From contig JAAFKB010000008.1 of assembly GCA_013299055.1 (NCBI GenBank), positions 1-63,223 of the forward strand: 63,223 nt of DNA, in the 5' to 3' direction. The stretch comes from Sphaerotilus sp. GTDB taxonomy: Bacteria; Pseudomonadota; Gammaproteobacteria; Burkholderiales; Burkholderiaceae_C. The notes under the pieces were generated by a model. It ran no database searches and had not been told where the DNA came from. It saw only the letters and a list, made by a program, of their open reading frames with translations. The translations under genes and the position numbers were made by a program. Shown one piece after another: positions 1-7,862 of this stretch (the first letter of the stretch is position 1; each line of letters starts with the position of its first letter).

Positions 1-369
1 CAGGCCGGTGGACTTCATGTACGCCTCGGCGCGCTTGGCCAGCGAACGCGGGTCGCGCTCGTAGGGCTTGCCGTCGGCCGGATCGATGACGTCGCACGTC
101 AGGATCATCGTCGTCTCTTCGAAGAACGGGTCGATGTTGGCGGTGTTGGCGTCGGGCATGAGCTGCATGTCCGAGGCTTCGATGCCCTTCCAACCGGCGA
201 TGGACGAACCGTCGAAGGCGTGACCCGACGTGAACTTGTCTTCATCGAAGTGGGAAACGGGCACCGAGACGTGCTGTTCCTTGCCACGGGTGTCGGTGAA
301 ACGGAAGTCGACGAACTTGACTTCGTTCTCCTTCACCATCTTCATCACGTCGGCGACGGTCTTGGCCAT
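1..369 (-). CDS. glnA: Glutamine synthetase type I, N-terminal part (cut by window edge)
   Basis: These are the first 123 residues of glutamine synthetase, the cytosolic enzyme that makes glutamine from glutamate, ammonia and ATP. The start [17 protein letters not shown], the segment [18 protein letters not shown] and [12 protein letters not shown] are typical of the beta-grasp domain of bacterial type I (GlnA) enzymes. The catalytic barrel and adenylylation Tyr lie beyond base 1 and cannot be judged. The ATG at 369 follows a GGAG ribosome binding site. The upstream region carries a sigma-54-type promoter and two NtrC-like dyads, which fits nitrogen control. Confidence 0.97.
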   Translation of the reverse strand, partial: MAKTVADVMKMVKENEVKFVDFRFTDTRGKEQHVSVPVSHFDEDKFTSGHAFDGSSIAGWKGIEASDMQLMPDANTANIDPFFEETTMILTCDVIDPADGKPYERDPRSLAKRAEAYMKSTGL

Positions 370-454
370 CAGAAGGCTCCTAGCGGGTAGCGAGATCAGA
401 AAAGGGGGGTGTTGGTCAGGCAATCAGCCGGGCTGAGAACCGCCGAGCAATGTA

Positions 455-468
455 GCAGAATCCATGCC
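455..468 (-). promoter_or_regulatory. Candidate sigma-54 promoter of glnA
   Basis: On the minus strand there is a GG-N10-GC arrangement, with GG at 468-467 and GC at 456-455, about 85 bases before the glnA ATG. This is the invariant core of -24/-12 promoters. The rest of the match to the consensus is only fair. The position downstream of two NtrC-like dyads supports it. Confidence 0.5.
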
Positions 469-493
469 CACCCTCAGCACCGAGCGGCCGCTT

Positions 494-509
494 TGCACAC
501 CGTCGTGCA
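494..509 (-). promoter_or_regulatory. NtrC-like dyad 1 upstream of glnA
   Basis: TGCAC-N6-GTGCA is a perfect 5+5 dyad with the TGCAC...GTGCA arms of NtrC (GlnG) binding sites. It lies roughly 30-40 bp upstream of the candidate sigma-54 promoter. Regulation is inferred from the motif and from the gene it precedes. Confidence 0.5.
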
Positions 510-539
510 GACAGCCCACCCAGCGGCCTCATCTGAAAA

Positions 540-556
540 TGCACAATCTTGGTGCA
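540..556 (-). promoter_or_regulatory. NtrC-like dyad 2 upstream of glnA
   Basis: TGCACAATCTTGGTGCA is close to the NtrC consensus TGCACC-N5-GGTGCA, with one mismatch in the left arm. With the dyad at 494-509 it forms a two-site enhancer-like arrangement for glnA. It lies just beyond the stop codon of the neighbouring gene. Confidence 0.55.
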
Positions 557-557
557 A

Positions 558-1355
558 TCAACGCACCATTTCAGGGCCTGTCTCGATATGGGGCGCCTGC
601 AAGCCCTCGCGCAGGGCGACGTAGGCCTGCAGCAGGTGCCCGCCCGGCTGGCCCTTGACACCGAGTTCGATGTGCCGGCCATGCACCGGGTGGTCCACGC
701 TGGGCAGGCTGAAGACCTTGATGCCCTCGAAGCGGGCCTCGATGTCGATCATCAGCGGTGTCAGGCTGGCCTCCATCGAACCGTAGACGATGATGGAACG
801 CTCTTCCTGGACCCCGCCGCCGTGCAGGTGCGCGTAGCGGGTGTCGAGCAGGGCCTCGATCATCGGGTGCGCCATCACGGGGAAGCCCGGCACGAAATGC
901 ACCTCGCCGACCGAGAAGCCGGGGATCTTGTTGTACGGGTTCGGGATGATCTGCGCACCGGCCGGGAAGACGCCCATGTTCGTGCGGTGGATGGTGTCGG
1001 GGTGGGTCGGATCGTCGCTCCAGCCCTTCTCGACGGCCATCTGGCGCACGCGCTCCATGATGAGTGCATACGCTTGCGGGTGCAGTGCGAGCGGCACACC
1101 CAGCGCGGCGGCGGCGCACTGGCGCGTGTGGTCGTCCGGGGTCGCACCGATGCCGCCGCAGGAGAACACCACGTCGCCGCTGGCAAACGCCGTGCGCAGC
1201 GTCTCGGTGATGCGTCGCGGGTCGTCGCCGACGTAGGTGGACCAGGCCAGCGACAGCCCGCGCGCGGACAGCAGTTCGATGACCTTGGCGAGGTGCTTGT
1301 CCTGGCGTTTGCCCGAGAGGATCTCGTCGCCGATGATGATGAGGCCGAAGTTCAT
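558..1355 (-). CDS. Molybdopterin-binding (MoaB/MogA/CinA-N) domain protein
   Basis: This is a 265-residue protein with only the MoCF_biosynth fold found in MogA, MoaB and the N-terminus of CinA. The start MNFGLIIIGDEILSGKRQD, then VFSCGGIGATPDDHTRQ and AGAQIIPNPYNKIPGF, show the nucleotide or pterin-binding loops of that family. The C-terminal deamidase domain of full CinA is absent. Such stand-alone proteins are often annotated competence/damage-inducible protein A, but the true substrate is unknown. The ATG at 1355 overlaps the stop of the upstream EI24 gene (ATGA), so translation is probably coupled. A much longer open frame upstream is not used, because EI24 is encoded there. Confidence 0.85.
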   Translation of the reverse strand: MNFGLIIIGDEILSGKRQDKHLAKVIELLSARGLSLAWSTYVGDDPRRITETLRTAFASGDVVFSCGGIGATPDDHTRQCAAAALGVPLALHPQAYALIMERVRQMAVEKGWSDDPTHPDTIHRTNMGVFPAGAQIIPNPYNKIPGFSVGEVHFVPGFPVMAHPMIEALLDTRYAHLHGGGVQEERSIIVYGSMEASLTPLMIDIEARFEGIKVFSLPSVDHPVHGRHIELGVKGQPGGHLLQAYVALREGLQAPHIETGPEMVR

Positions 1356-2218
1356 GGGAGGGCGATGGGGGTGGAGGTGGGGTTTTGGACGGAGGGGGAA
1401 TCGGGCGCGGCCGGCAGCGACACCGCCATGCCGCGCAGGTCTTCCAGCGCCGCCAGGCTGTAATGCGTGAACCACAGCGCTGCCAGCACGAACACCAGCG
1501 TGTAGAGCCACACGAACACCGGGATCAGCAGCGGCATCATCGGCAGCGCCAGCGCCCCCATCGCCCAGATCAGCGACGGCGCGGCCCCGAGGTAGCCCGA
1601 GACGATGCCGATCACCAGCAGCGGCGTGCGGTGGCGGCGCATCACGGCCAGCCGCTCGTCGTGGGTGGCGTGGTCGGCGAGCGCGTCGTAGACCATCACG
1701 CGGTAGGTCAGCCAGCCCCACACCAGCGGCGGCACCAGCAAGGCCAGCGGCGGGATCACCCACAGCGGCAGGCTGACGACCAGGATCGCCAGCGCCAGCA
1801 CCGTCGAGCCCAGCGACCACCACAGCGCCTGCCACCAGCGCCCGCCGTGCTGGCGCGCCAGCGTCTCGAAGCGGCGGCGGGCGACGAGGTTGACCACCGT
1901 CGAGCCCATGAACACCGACACCAGCAGCAGCGACGCCACGATCATCACCGGCACCGCCAGCACCACCACGATCAGCGGCCCGATCACGCTGCGGAAGACC
2001 CCGCCGGTGAACTTGTCGATCCACTCGGTGACGGGGGCCAGCAGCGGCGTGTCGAGCATGAACTGCCGCACGCCCTCGATCGCCGGCTCCCAGAAGAACC
2101 ACGCCAGCCCGAACGCGAGTCCGCCGAGCAACAGCACGGGCAGCAACGACAGCAGGATCACGCGCGGCAGCAGGCAGTAGCCCAGCGCGCGCCAGAAGGC
2201 ATCAAGGACTTTGGACAT
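1352..2218 (-). CDS. EI24-domain inner-membrane protein
   Basis: This is a 288-residue integral membrane protein of the EI24/CysZ-like fold. Long hydrophobic segments lie near residues 15-40, 75-105, 135-170 and 200-245, separated by short basic loops such as NLVARRRFETLARQHGG. The start MSKVLDAFWRALGYCLLP is typical of proteobacterial EI24 proteins, some of which are linked to sulfate uptake. No substrate can be read from this sequence. The ATG at 2218 was preferred over an ATG four codons earlier, because a TATGCT hexamer sits 7 bases upstream of it (leaderless arrangement). It overlaps the next gene by 4 bp. Confidence 0.85.
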   Translation of the reverse strand: MSKVLDAFWRALGYCLLPRVILLSLLPVLLLGGLAFGLAWFFWEPAIEGVRQFMLDTPLLAPVTEWIDKFTGGVFRSVIGPLIVVVLAVPVMIVASLLLVSVFMGSTVVNLVARRRFETLARQHGGRWWQALWWSLGSTVLALAILVVSLPLWVIPPLALLVPPLVWGWLTYRVMVYDALADHATHDERLAVMRRHRTPLLVIGIVSGYLGAAPSLIWAMGALALPMMPLLIPVFVWLYTLVFVLAALWFTHYSLAALEDLRGMAVSLPAAPDSPSVQNPTSTPIALP

Positions 2219-2225
2219 GGGCGCC

Positions 2226-2231
2226 AGCATA
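2226..2231 (-). promoter_or_regulatory. -10-like TATGCT before the EI24 gene
   Basis: TATGCT on the minus strand lies 7 bases before the ATG at 2218 with no ribosome binding site between. It is one of the recurrent leaderless-type promoters in this window. Confidence 0.5.
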
Positions 2232-2252
2232 GCGACTTGGCGCCGATCCGGC

Positions 2253-3236
2253 TCAGGCCCGCCCGACCAGCCTCAGCAATCCCAGCCGCTGCTGCGCCCA
2301 GAACCCGCGCCCGTAGTCGCGCCCACCTTCTTCGGGCAGCTGGTCGCGGATGCCGGTGGCGTGGTCGCCGGGGCGGCCATCGAAGCGGGCGGTGCCGAAC
2401 AGCATGTCCCACACCGGCAGCAGGACCGAGAAGTTGTGGCCGCCCAGCGTGCCCTTGCCTTGCGACTCATGGCCGAGGCCGATGGCGTGGTGGATGCGGT
2501 GGAAGTGCGGGCTGACCAGCAGGCGACTGCCGAGCCCGCCGAAACCGAGCCGCACGTTGGCGTGCGAGAGGTTCTCCACCAGTTGCGACACCGCCACCGC
2601 CGCGACGAACTGCCCCGGCGCCACCCCGATCGCGTGGCCGAGCTGCACGATCAGCACATCGACGATCAGCGCGTCGAGCAGGTGGTTGCGGTTGTCGGTC
2701 CACATCGTCATCTGGCGCTGGCTGTGGTGGACGGCATGCAGCGCCCACCACCAGTCGAACTGGTGCTGCCCTCGGTGGATGAGGTAATTGGCCAGATCGA
2801 ACACCACGAGGTAGGCGAAGAACGACACCAGCGCCGTGTCCGTCACACCCGGCCACAGCGGCGCGATCAGCGTGTCGAGCTGCCAGCCCGTGACACCTTG
2901 CACCGCGAGCCAGCCCCACAGCGCGTCCCACAGGGGATCGACCGCGAAGAACAGCGCCAGCCGGAACAGCCCGAGCTGGTGAACCAGCGTGTAGACCACG
3001 TCGGTGCGCACCGCCGCCCAGTCCGTCACCGGCTCGATCGGCCGCCAGCGTTGCAGCGCCCCGATCCCCAGGAGCATCACCGTGAGCTGCAGCAGGCCGA
3101 CCAGCAGCCAGCCGGTCGCGTTGAACGCCTCCGCCAGGAGGGACGCGCCCCCCAGCCCGAACACCACCGGCTGCACGACCACCTCGAACAGCCACTGCTG
3201 CACCAGCCCGAACCCCTGGACGACGCTGTCGATCAT
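2253..3236 (-). CDS. Sterol desaturase / fatty acid hydroxylase family protein
   Basis: This is a 327-residue membrane di-iron enzyme of the fatty acid hydroxylase superfamily. The His clusters that hold the metals are visible: HRGQHQ, HAVHHS and, further on, HFHRIHH. Hydrophobic spans lie before and between the His boxes. Members hydroxylate or desaturate lipids such as sterols, carotenoids, ornithine lipids or fatty acids, and the sequence does not say which. The ATG at 3236 overlaps the stop of the polysaccharide deacetylase gene (ATGA). The long in-frame extension upstream is discarded for that reason. Confidence 0.9.
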   Translation of the reverse strand: MIDSVVQGFGLVQQWLFEVVVQPVVFGLGGASLLAEAFNATGWLLVGLLQLTVMLLGIGALQRWRPIEPVTDWAAVRTDVVYTLVHQLGLFRLALFFAVDPLWDALWGWLAVQGVTGWQLDTLIAPLWPGVTDTALVSFFAYLVVFDLANYLIHRGQHQFDWWWALHAVHHSQRQMTMWTDNRNHLLDALIVDVLIVQLGHAIGVAPGQFVAAVAVSQLVENLSHANVRLGFGGLGSRLLVSPHFHRIHHAIGLGHESQGKGTLGGHNFSVLLPVWDMLFGTARFDGRPGDHATGIRDQLPEEGGRDYGRGFWAQQRLGLLRLVGRA

Positions 3237-4030
3237 GGGCGCACGGCGTCGCGGTAGACGGGGTGCTCGGCCAGCGTGGCAAAGCAGTGGCCGCGCTGCT
3301 TCAGGCCCGTGATCAGCGGCTCCAGCACCGCTGGCGCCCACGGATCCTGGCGCGACCAGATGCCCAGGTGCGCCAGCAGGATGTCGCCGGGGCGGATGTC
3401 GCGCAGCGCCTTCTTCAGCAGCGCGGCGTTGGGGAATGGCTCGCTCGACAATTCATCGCCGAGGAAGCCCGCCGGGCTCCACGGCACATGCGCCCAGCCG
3501 CAGCGCGCTGCCGCCGCCAGCAGCGCGGGCGAGGTCTTGCCCCCCGGCGCGCGGAACAGCGGGGCCATGCGCCGGCCGGTCATCTCGGTGAAGCGGGTGG
3601 CCGGGCGCTGCAGCTCCTGGCAGTAGGCGGCGGCGTCCATGCGCACGGTCCGGCTGGCCTGCGGGCCGAAGGTCGGGCGCATGTCGAAGCTGCCGTCGGC
3701 GCGGTCGGCGCGCCAGTAGACGTGGTCGAAGGTGTGCGAGCCGAACAGGTGGCCCTCCGCCGCCCGCGCCTTCCACCAGGGGGCCCACTGCGCGTCGAGG
3801 CTGCCGCCATCGGTCTGCGTGCGCTCGTTGGCGAGGAAGAACGTGGCCTTGACCTGGTGGCGTGCCAGCACTTCGGCCACCAGCGGTGCCACGCCCATGT
3901 GGCCCGTGTCAAAGGTCAGGAACAGCGGCTTGTCGCAGGCCGCCGCCGCCGCGCTGTCTCCTGTCCCCAGCGCCAGGGCCAGCGCCGCTGCCGTCACGGC
4001 AGCCGTCGATCGAGATCGCCACCCGGTCAT
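3233..4030 (-). CDS. Secreted polysaccharide deacetylase (NodB fold)
   Basis: This is a 265-residue exported protein with a signal peptide (TAAVTAAALALALGTGDSAAA) and a NodB-type carbohydrate esterase 4 domain. Recognisable motifs are TFDTGHMG (motif 1), SHTFDH (the two metal-binding His), LFRAPGGKTSP (motif 3) and LLAHLGIWS (motif 5). In motif 1 the second Asp of the usual TFDDG, a metal ligand, is Thr. I recall the same FDTGH form in related Burkholderiales proteins, so it may be a subfamily trait. The ATG at 4030 has GGAGGG upstream. It is coupled to the sterol-desaturase-like gene by a 4-bp overlap. Confidence 0.88.
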   Translation of the reverse strand: MTGWRSRSTAAVTAAALALALGTGDSAAAAACDKPLFLTFDTGHMGVAPLVAEVLARHQVKATFFLANERTQTDGGSLDAQWAPWWKARAAEGHLFGSHTFDHVYWRADRADGSFDMRPTFGPQASRTVRMDAAAYCQELQRPATRFTEMTGRRMAPLFRAPGGKTSPALLAAAARCGWAHVPWSPAGFLGDELSSEPFPNAALLKKALRDIRPGDILLAHLGIWSRQDPWAPAVLEPLITGLKQRGHCFATLAEHPVYRDAVRP

Positions 4031-4044
4031 CGCACCCTCCCCGC

Positions 4045-5163
4045 TCACAGCCGCCCGGCGTGCTCCAGCGTCCACACGCCGTGCGGCGAGCGGCCGACCT
4101 GGACCTGCTGGACGACCTTCTTCTGCTCGGTGTCGATCACCGTCAGCTTGCCCGCCCAGCGCGAGGCGACATAGATGAACTTGCGGTCGACCGACAGCTC
4201 GATGCAGTCCGGGCCGGCGGGGGCGGGGTAGGTGTCCACCACCGACAGCGTCTGGAGGTCGATGCGGTTGATGGTGTTGGCCACGCGGTTGCTGACGAGC
4301 ACATGCCGCTTGTCGCCCCAGGCGCGGAAGGCGTGGGCGCCGGCACCGGTCGGGATGCGCTTGATCAGCTTCGGCGGGTGGACGCTCACGTCGTAGGCTT
4401 CGACCACCGCGTCGCCCGTCAGGCCCACCAGCAGCGTCTTGTCGTCGGCGCTCAGGAACACGTCGGCGGGCATCTTGCCGCAGGGGATGGTCCAGCGCGT
4501 GGTCTGGGTCGCCAGGTCGATCGCGGTGAGCTGGTTGTCGTCCTGGACGCTGGCGTAGACGACGGTGGACTTGCTGTCGATGAAGAGGTGGCTGGGCGTC
4601 TTGCCGGTCGGCAGGCGCTTGGCCAGGGCGAGTTCGAAGCCCCCCGCCGCCGGGTGCGTCACCCGGTAGAGATCGACGTGGTTGAGCCGGTTCGCGGCTG
4701 TCACGAACCAGCGCATGTCCGGGGAAAAGCGCAGGTGATAAGGGTCGATGATGTCGGGCAGCGTGCGCTGGATCTGGCCCGTGCGCGGGTCGACCAGCGT
4801 GATGGTGTTGCCGACCGCGTTGGCGATCAGCAGGGACTTTTCGTCTGGCGAGAGGTAGAGGTGGTGCGGCTCCTTGCCGGTGGGCAGGCGGCGCAGCTCG
4901 GTCATGCTCACGGGGTCGATCACGCTGACGGTGGCGTCGAGCGAGTTGAGCACGAAGATCGGGGGACGGGCGGCGCCAGCCGTGGCCGCAGAAGCCGGTG
5001 GGGCGGCAGCGGTCGATACCGCTGCAGACGCGGCCGGTGCGGCAGTCGAAGCAGCCGCCGGCGCGGCCACAGCGGACGCTGCCCCTGCCGGCACACGGGC
5101 ATCACAGGCGGCCACGAGCAGCGCGGCAGCGGGAGAGAGCAGGAAACGGCGGCGCGAGGTCAT
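4045..5163 (-). CDS. YncE-like seven-bladed beta-propeller lipoprotein
   Basis: This is a 372-residue exported protein. The N-terminus MTSRRRFLLSPAAALLVAAC combines a twin-arginine-like signal with a lipobox (VAAC), so it is probably a lipoprotein. An Ala/Pro-rich linker (about residues 25-65) leads to repeated propeller blades: IFVLNSLDATVSVIDP, LLIANAVGNTITLVDP, VYASVQDDNQLTAIDL, VLVSNRVANTINRIDL and IYVASRWAGKLTVIDT. This is the 40-residue YVTN/YncE repeat. Such proteins often serve as periplasmic scaffolds or dehydrogenase-like domains. No catalytic residues are evident here. It lies 14 bp upstream of the deacetylase gene and is probably co-transcribed with it. Confidence 0.85.
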   Translation of the reverse strand: MTSRRRFLLSPAAALLVAACDARVPAGAASAVAAPAAASTAAPAASAAVSTAAAPPASAATAGAARPPIFVLNSLDATVSVIDPVSMTELRRLPTGKEPHHLYLSPDEKSLLIANAVGNTITLVDPRTGQIQRTLPDIIDPYHLRFSPDMRWFVTAANRLNHVDLYRVTHPAAGGFELALAKRLPTGKTPSHLFIDSKSTVVYASVQDDNQLTAIDLATQTTRWTIPCGKMPADVFLSADDKTLLVGLTGDAVVEAYDVSVHPPKLIKRIPTGAGAHAFRAWGDKRHVLVSNRVANTINRIDLQTLSVVDTYPAPAGPDCIELSVDRKFIYVASRWAGKLTVIDTEQKKVVQQVQVGRSPHGVWTLEHAGRL

Positions 5164-5247
5164 GCAGCGGAAGGTCCATCAGGAATCGGTGCGGCAGTGT
5201 ACTGGCGGCACCTGAAGCCCATTGCCCTACCCGCCCCGGCGCGCAGT

Positions 5248-6147
5248 TCAGGCCACGCCGTTGGCCTTGAACCACGTCACGCAGCGCGCCCAGCCATCCT
5301 GCGCGGCGGCGGGGCGGAAGCTCGGGCGGTAGTCGGCGTGGAAGGCGTGCGGCGCGTCCGGGTAGACGACGAACTCGGAACGCTTTGCCGCCGCGCTGCC
5401 CGTGGCGAGCGCCGCCTTCATCTTCTCCACCGTGTCCAGCGGGATGCCGGTGTCCTTCTCGCCATACAGGCCGAGCACCGCGCCCTTGAGATCGCCCGCC
5501 GCCTCGACCGGGTGGCGCGGGGTCAGCGCCGTGGCGTTGCCCACCAGCCGGCCGTACCAGGCCACGCCCGCCTTGACCTGCGGGTTGTGCGCGGCGTAGA
5601 GCCAGGTGATGCGCCCGCCCCAGCAGAAGCCGGTGATGCCCAGCCGCGTGGTGTCGCCGCCGTTGGCCGCCGCCCAGGCGACGGTGGCGTCCAGGTCGCC
5701 CATGACCTGCGCGTCGGGCACCTTGCCGATGACCTCGCTCATGAGCTTGGCGACCTCGCCGTAGCTGCCGGCATCCCCCTGGCGCACGAACATCTCGGGC
5801 GCGATGGCCAGGTAGCCCAGCCGCGCGAACCGCTTGGCGACATCGGCGATGTGTTCGTGGACACCGAAGATCTCGCTGATCACCAGCACGACCGGCAGGT
5901 TCTTGCCATGGGCGGGCGCGGCGCGGTAGGCGGGCATCTTGAAGCCGTTCACGTCGATCGTCACTTCGCCGACCGTCAGGCCGTCGGCGGGCGTGTTGAT
6001 GACGTTCTGCGCCATGACCGGCAGCACCGCGGCCGCGAAGCCGCTGCCGATGGCGGTCTGCACGAAGCTGCGGCGGGTGAAGTCCTGGGTGGGGGTGAGG
6101 CTGTCGAAATCCGCCTGGTTGACGGGTTGGTTGACGGCGTGGGTCAT
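5248..6147 (-). CDS. Tat-exported dienelactone hydrolase family protein
   Basis: This is a 299-residue alpha/beta hydrolase. The N-terminus carries a twin-arginine signal, FTRRSFVQTAIGSGFAAAVL, followed by AQN, so the protein should be exported folded. The DLH domain shows the nucleophile elbow GITGFCWGG (catalytic Cys), the acid in YGEKDTGIP and His in YPDAPHAFH. These form the Cys-Asp-His triad of dienelactone hydrolases. The natural substrate is unclear, because most of this large family is not involved in chloroaromatic breakdown. The ATG at 6147 has a strong CAGGAG site. The divergent ppx gene begins about 110 bp away. Confidence 0.9.
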   Translation of the reverse strand: MTHAVNQPVNQADFDSLTPTQDFTRRSFVQTAIGSGFAAAVLPVMAQNVINTPADGLTVGEVTIDVNGFKMPAYRAAPAHGKNLPVVLVISEIFGVHEHIADVAKRFARLGYLAIAPEMFVRQGDAGSYGEVAKLMSEVIGKVPDAQVMGDLDATVAWAAANGGDTTRLGITGFCWGGRITWLYAAHNPQVKAGVAWYGRLVGNATALTPRHPVEAAGDLKGAVLGLYGEKDTGIPLDTVEKMKAALATGSAAAKRSEFVVYPDAPHAFHADYRPSFRPAAAQDGWARCVTWFKANGVA

Positions 6148-6246
6148 GGGAGTCTCCTGGGCGTGATGAGCGATTGGTCGGGCGAGCCGGCATTCTAGGA
6201 ACGCCACCGCTGCGGTGGTTTGTCACATGCCCGCGGCGCAGGCATG

Positions 6247-6252
6247 GACAAT
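6247..6252 (+). promoter_or_regulatory. -10-like GACAAT before ppx
   Basis: GACAAT ends 6 bases before the ATG at 6259, and there is no ribosome binding site. The same hexamer-to-ATG spacing recurs at other genes here, so a leaderless ppx mRNA is inferred. Confidence 0.5.
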
Positions 6253-6258
6253 GGTGAC

Positions 6259-7797
6259 ATGCTCGCCCAGACTCTCCCCCCTGCCGTCGGCCCGTCGTGG
6301 CGTGGCGTGCTCGCGTCGATCGACATCGGCTCCAACAGCTTCCGGCTCGAAATCGGCCAGACCACCCGTGGGGGCCGCTACCGCCGGCTCGACTACCTGA
6401 AGGAGACCGTGCGGCTAGGGGCAGGGCTGGACACCGAGGGCCTGCTGAGCGAGGAAGCTGCCCTGCGCGGACTGGCCTGCCTGGGCCGCTTCCGCTCGCG
6501 GCTGGCGGGCATCCCGTCGGCGCAGCTGCGGGCCGTGGCCACGCAGACGCTGCGCGAGGCCACCAACCGCAACGCCTTCCTGCTCCGGGCGGGCGAGGCG
6601 CTGGGGCATCCGGTGGAGGTGATCTCCGGGCGCGAGGAGGCGCGGCTGATCTACAAGGGGGTGGCGCGGCTGCAGGCGTCCGAGCGTCCCCGGCTGGTCG
6701 TGGACATCGGGGGACGCTCGACCGAGATGATCCTCGGTGTCGGCGCCACGCCGCTGCAGGCGGAGTCCTTCGGCATCGGCAGCGTCAGCCTGTCGATGCA
6801 GTACTTCCCGGACGGCCGCTTCACCGCCGAACGCTTCCAGGCCGCCCAGGTCGCCGCCGGGGCCGAGCTGGAGGAGGCGCTGGTGCAGTTCTCGCACCAG
6901 AACTGGGTGGAGTGCCTCGGCTCGTCCGGCACGGCAGGCGCGGTGTCGCAGCTGCTGGCCGCCAACGGCATCACCGATGGCGCCATCACGCCCGACGGGC
7001 TGCGCTGGTGCATCGACGCCTGCCTGCGGGCGGGCCACCAGGATGCACTGGACCTGCCGGGGCTCAAGCCGGAGCGCCGGGCGGTGCTGGGCGGCGGGCT
7101 GGCGATCCTGCACACGCTGGCCACGCAGTTTGGCATCGACGCGGTCCTGCCGGCGCGCGGGGCCTTGCGCCAGGGGGTCATCTTCGACCTGGAGGAGCGT
7201 CTGGCCGCCGAGCGCAGCCCCGCCCACCACGACCTGCGCGACGACACGGTGAGCGACCTGCAGCAACGCTTCCGCGTCGACACCGGCCAGGCCCGCCGGG
7301 TGCAGGACGTGGCCGCCACGCTGCACCGCCAGCTCCAGCCGCAGGCCACGGTCGAGCAGCAGCGCGAACTCGGCTGGGCCGCCGCGCTGCACGAGATCGG
7401 CATGATGGTCTCGCACCACGACCACCACCGCCACAGCGCCTACCTGATCGGCCACGTCGACGCCCCCGGCTTCTCGCAGGACCAGCAGCGCCGGCTGGCC
7501 GATCTGGTGCTGGGCCACCGGGGCGGGCTGCGCAAGATCGACACCGCGCTGGCCGACCCGGTGCTGGCGCAGCAGGTGCTGGCGCTGCGGCTGGCGGTGC
7601 TGCTGTGCCATGCACGCACGGCGCCGGAACCGCCGCTGCCGGCGCTGCGCACCGAGGGCCGGCTGACCGTGCTGCGCCTGGGCAGCGCCTGGGCCCGCGC
7701 CCACCCGCGCACGCTGCACCTGCTGGGCGGCGAGGTCGACGCCTGGGCCAAGGTCGGCGCCAGCGCCGTGCGGCTGCAGACCGTGCAAACCGCCTGA
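6259..7797 (+). CDS. ppx: Exopolyphosphatase (Ppx/GppA family)
   Basis: This is a cytosolic exopolyphosphatase of 512 residues that removes terminal phosphate from polyphosphate, and possibly from pppGpp. The actin-like ATPase fold is clear: phosphate-1 loop ASIDIGSNSFRLEIG near residue 20, VISGREEARLIYKG, then the phosphate-2 motif LVVDIGGRSTEMILG. The C-terminal half (from about residue 310) has the HD-like region with LHEIGMMVSHHDHHRHSAYLI. The ATG at 6259 was chosen over earlier in-frame starts (6220, 6244) because GACAAT lies exactly 6 bases before it. It sits directly upstream of ppk in the same orientation. Opposing polyphosphate activities in tandem imply tight control. Confidence 0.93.
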   Translation: MLAQTLPPAVGPSWRGVLASIDIGSNSFRLEIGQTTRGGRYRRLDYLKETVRLGAGLDTEGLLSEEAALRGLACLGRFRSRLAGIPSAQLRAVATQTLREATNRNAFLLRAGEALGHPVEVISGREEARLIYKGVARLQASERPRLVVDIGGRSTEMILGVGATPLQAESFGIGSVSLSMQYFPDGRFTAERFQAAQVAAGAELEEALVQFSHQNWVECLGSSGTAGAVSQLLAANGITDGAITPDGLRWCIDACLRAGHQDALDLPGLKPERRAVLGGGLAILHTLATQFGIDAVLPARGALRQGVIFDLEERLAAERSPAHHDLRDDTVSDLQQRFRVDTGQARRVQDVAATLHRQLQPQATVEQQRELGWAAALHEIGMMVSHHDHHRHSAYLIGHVDAPGFSQDQQRRLADLVLGHRGGLRKIDTALADPVLAQQVLALRLAVLLCHARTAPEPPLPALRTEGRLTVLRLGSAWARAHPRTLHLLGGEVDAWAKVGASAVRLQTVQTA

Positions 7798-7822
7798 GAC
7801 CTGCGACACGGCGGCGCGGACG

Positions 7823-7844
7823 GCGTCACGAACCCGTCACGCAG
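7823..7844 (+). promoter_or_regulatory. Candidate PhoB box upstream of ppk
   Basis: Two 11-bp units, GCGTCACGAAC and CCGTCACGCAG, share CGTCACG at an exact 11-bp period. That is the geometry of Pho boxes (CTGTCAT-like units repeated every 11 bp). The repeat ends 6 bases before a -10-like TAGGAT, about where a Pho box replaces the -35 element. It implies phosphate-starvation control of ppk. Confidence 0.5.
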
Positions 7845-7850
7845 GAGGCC

Positions 7851-7856
7851 TAGGAT
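7851..7856 (+). promoter_or_regulatory. -10-like TAGGAT before ppk
   Basis: TAGGAT is followed by CGGGGG and then the ATG at 7863, so the start codon would be at or near the 5' end of the mRNA. A Pho-box-like direct repeat lies just upstream. Confidence 0.55.
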
Positions 7857-7862
7857 CGGGGG

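Noticed and set aside
558..2102. A single 514-codon frame that would extend the molybdopterin-fold protein far upstream
   Set aside because: The extension is an alternative frame of the EI24 gene. The MNFGLIIIGDEILSG start at 1355 matches the family and overlaps the EI24 stop in the usual ATGA manner.
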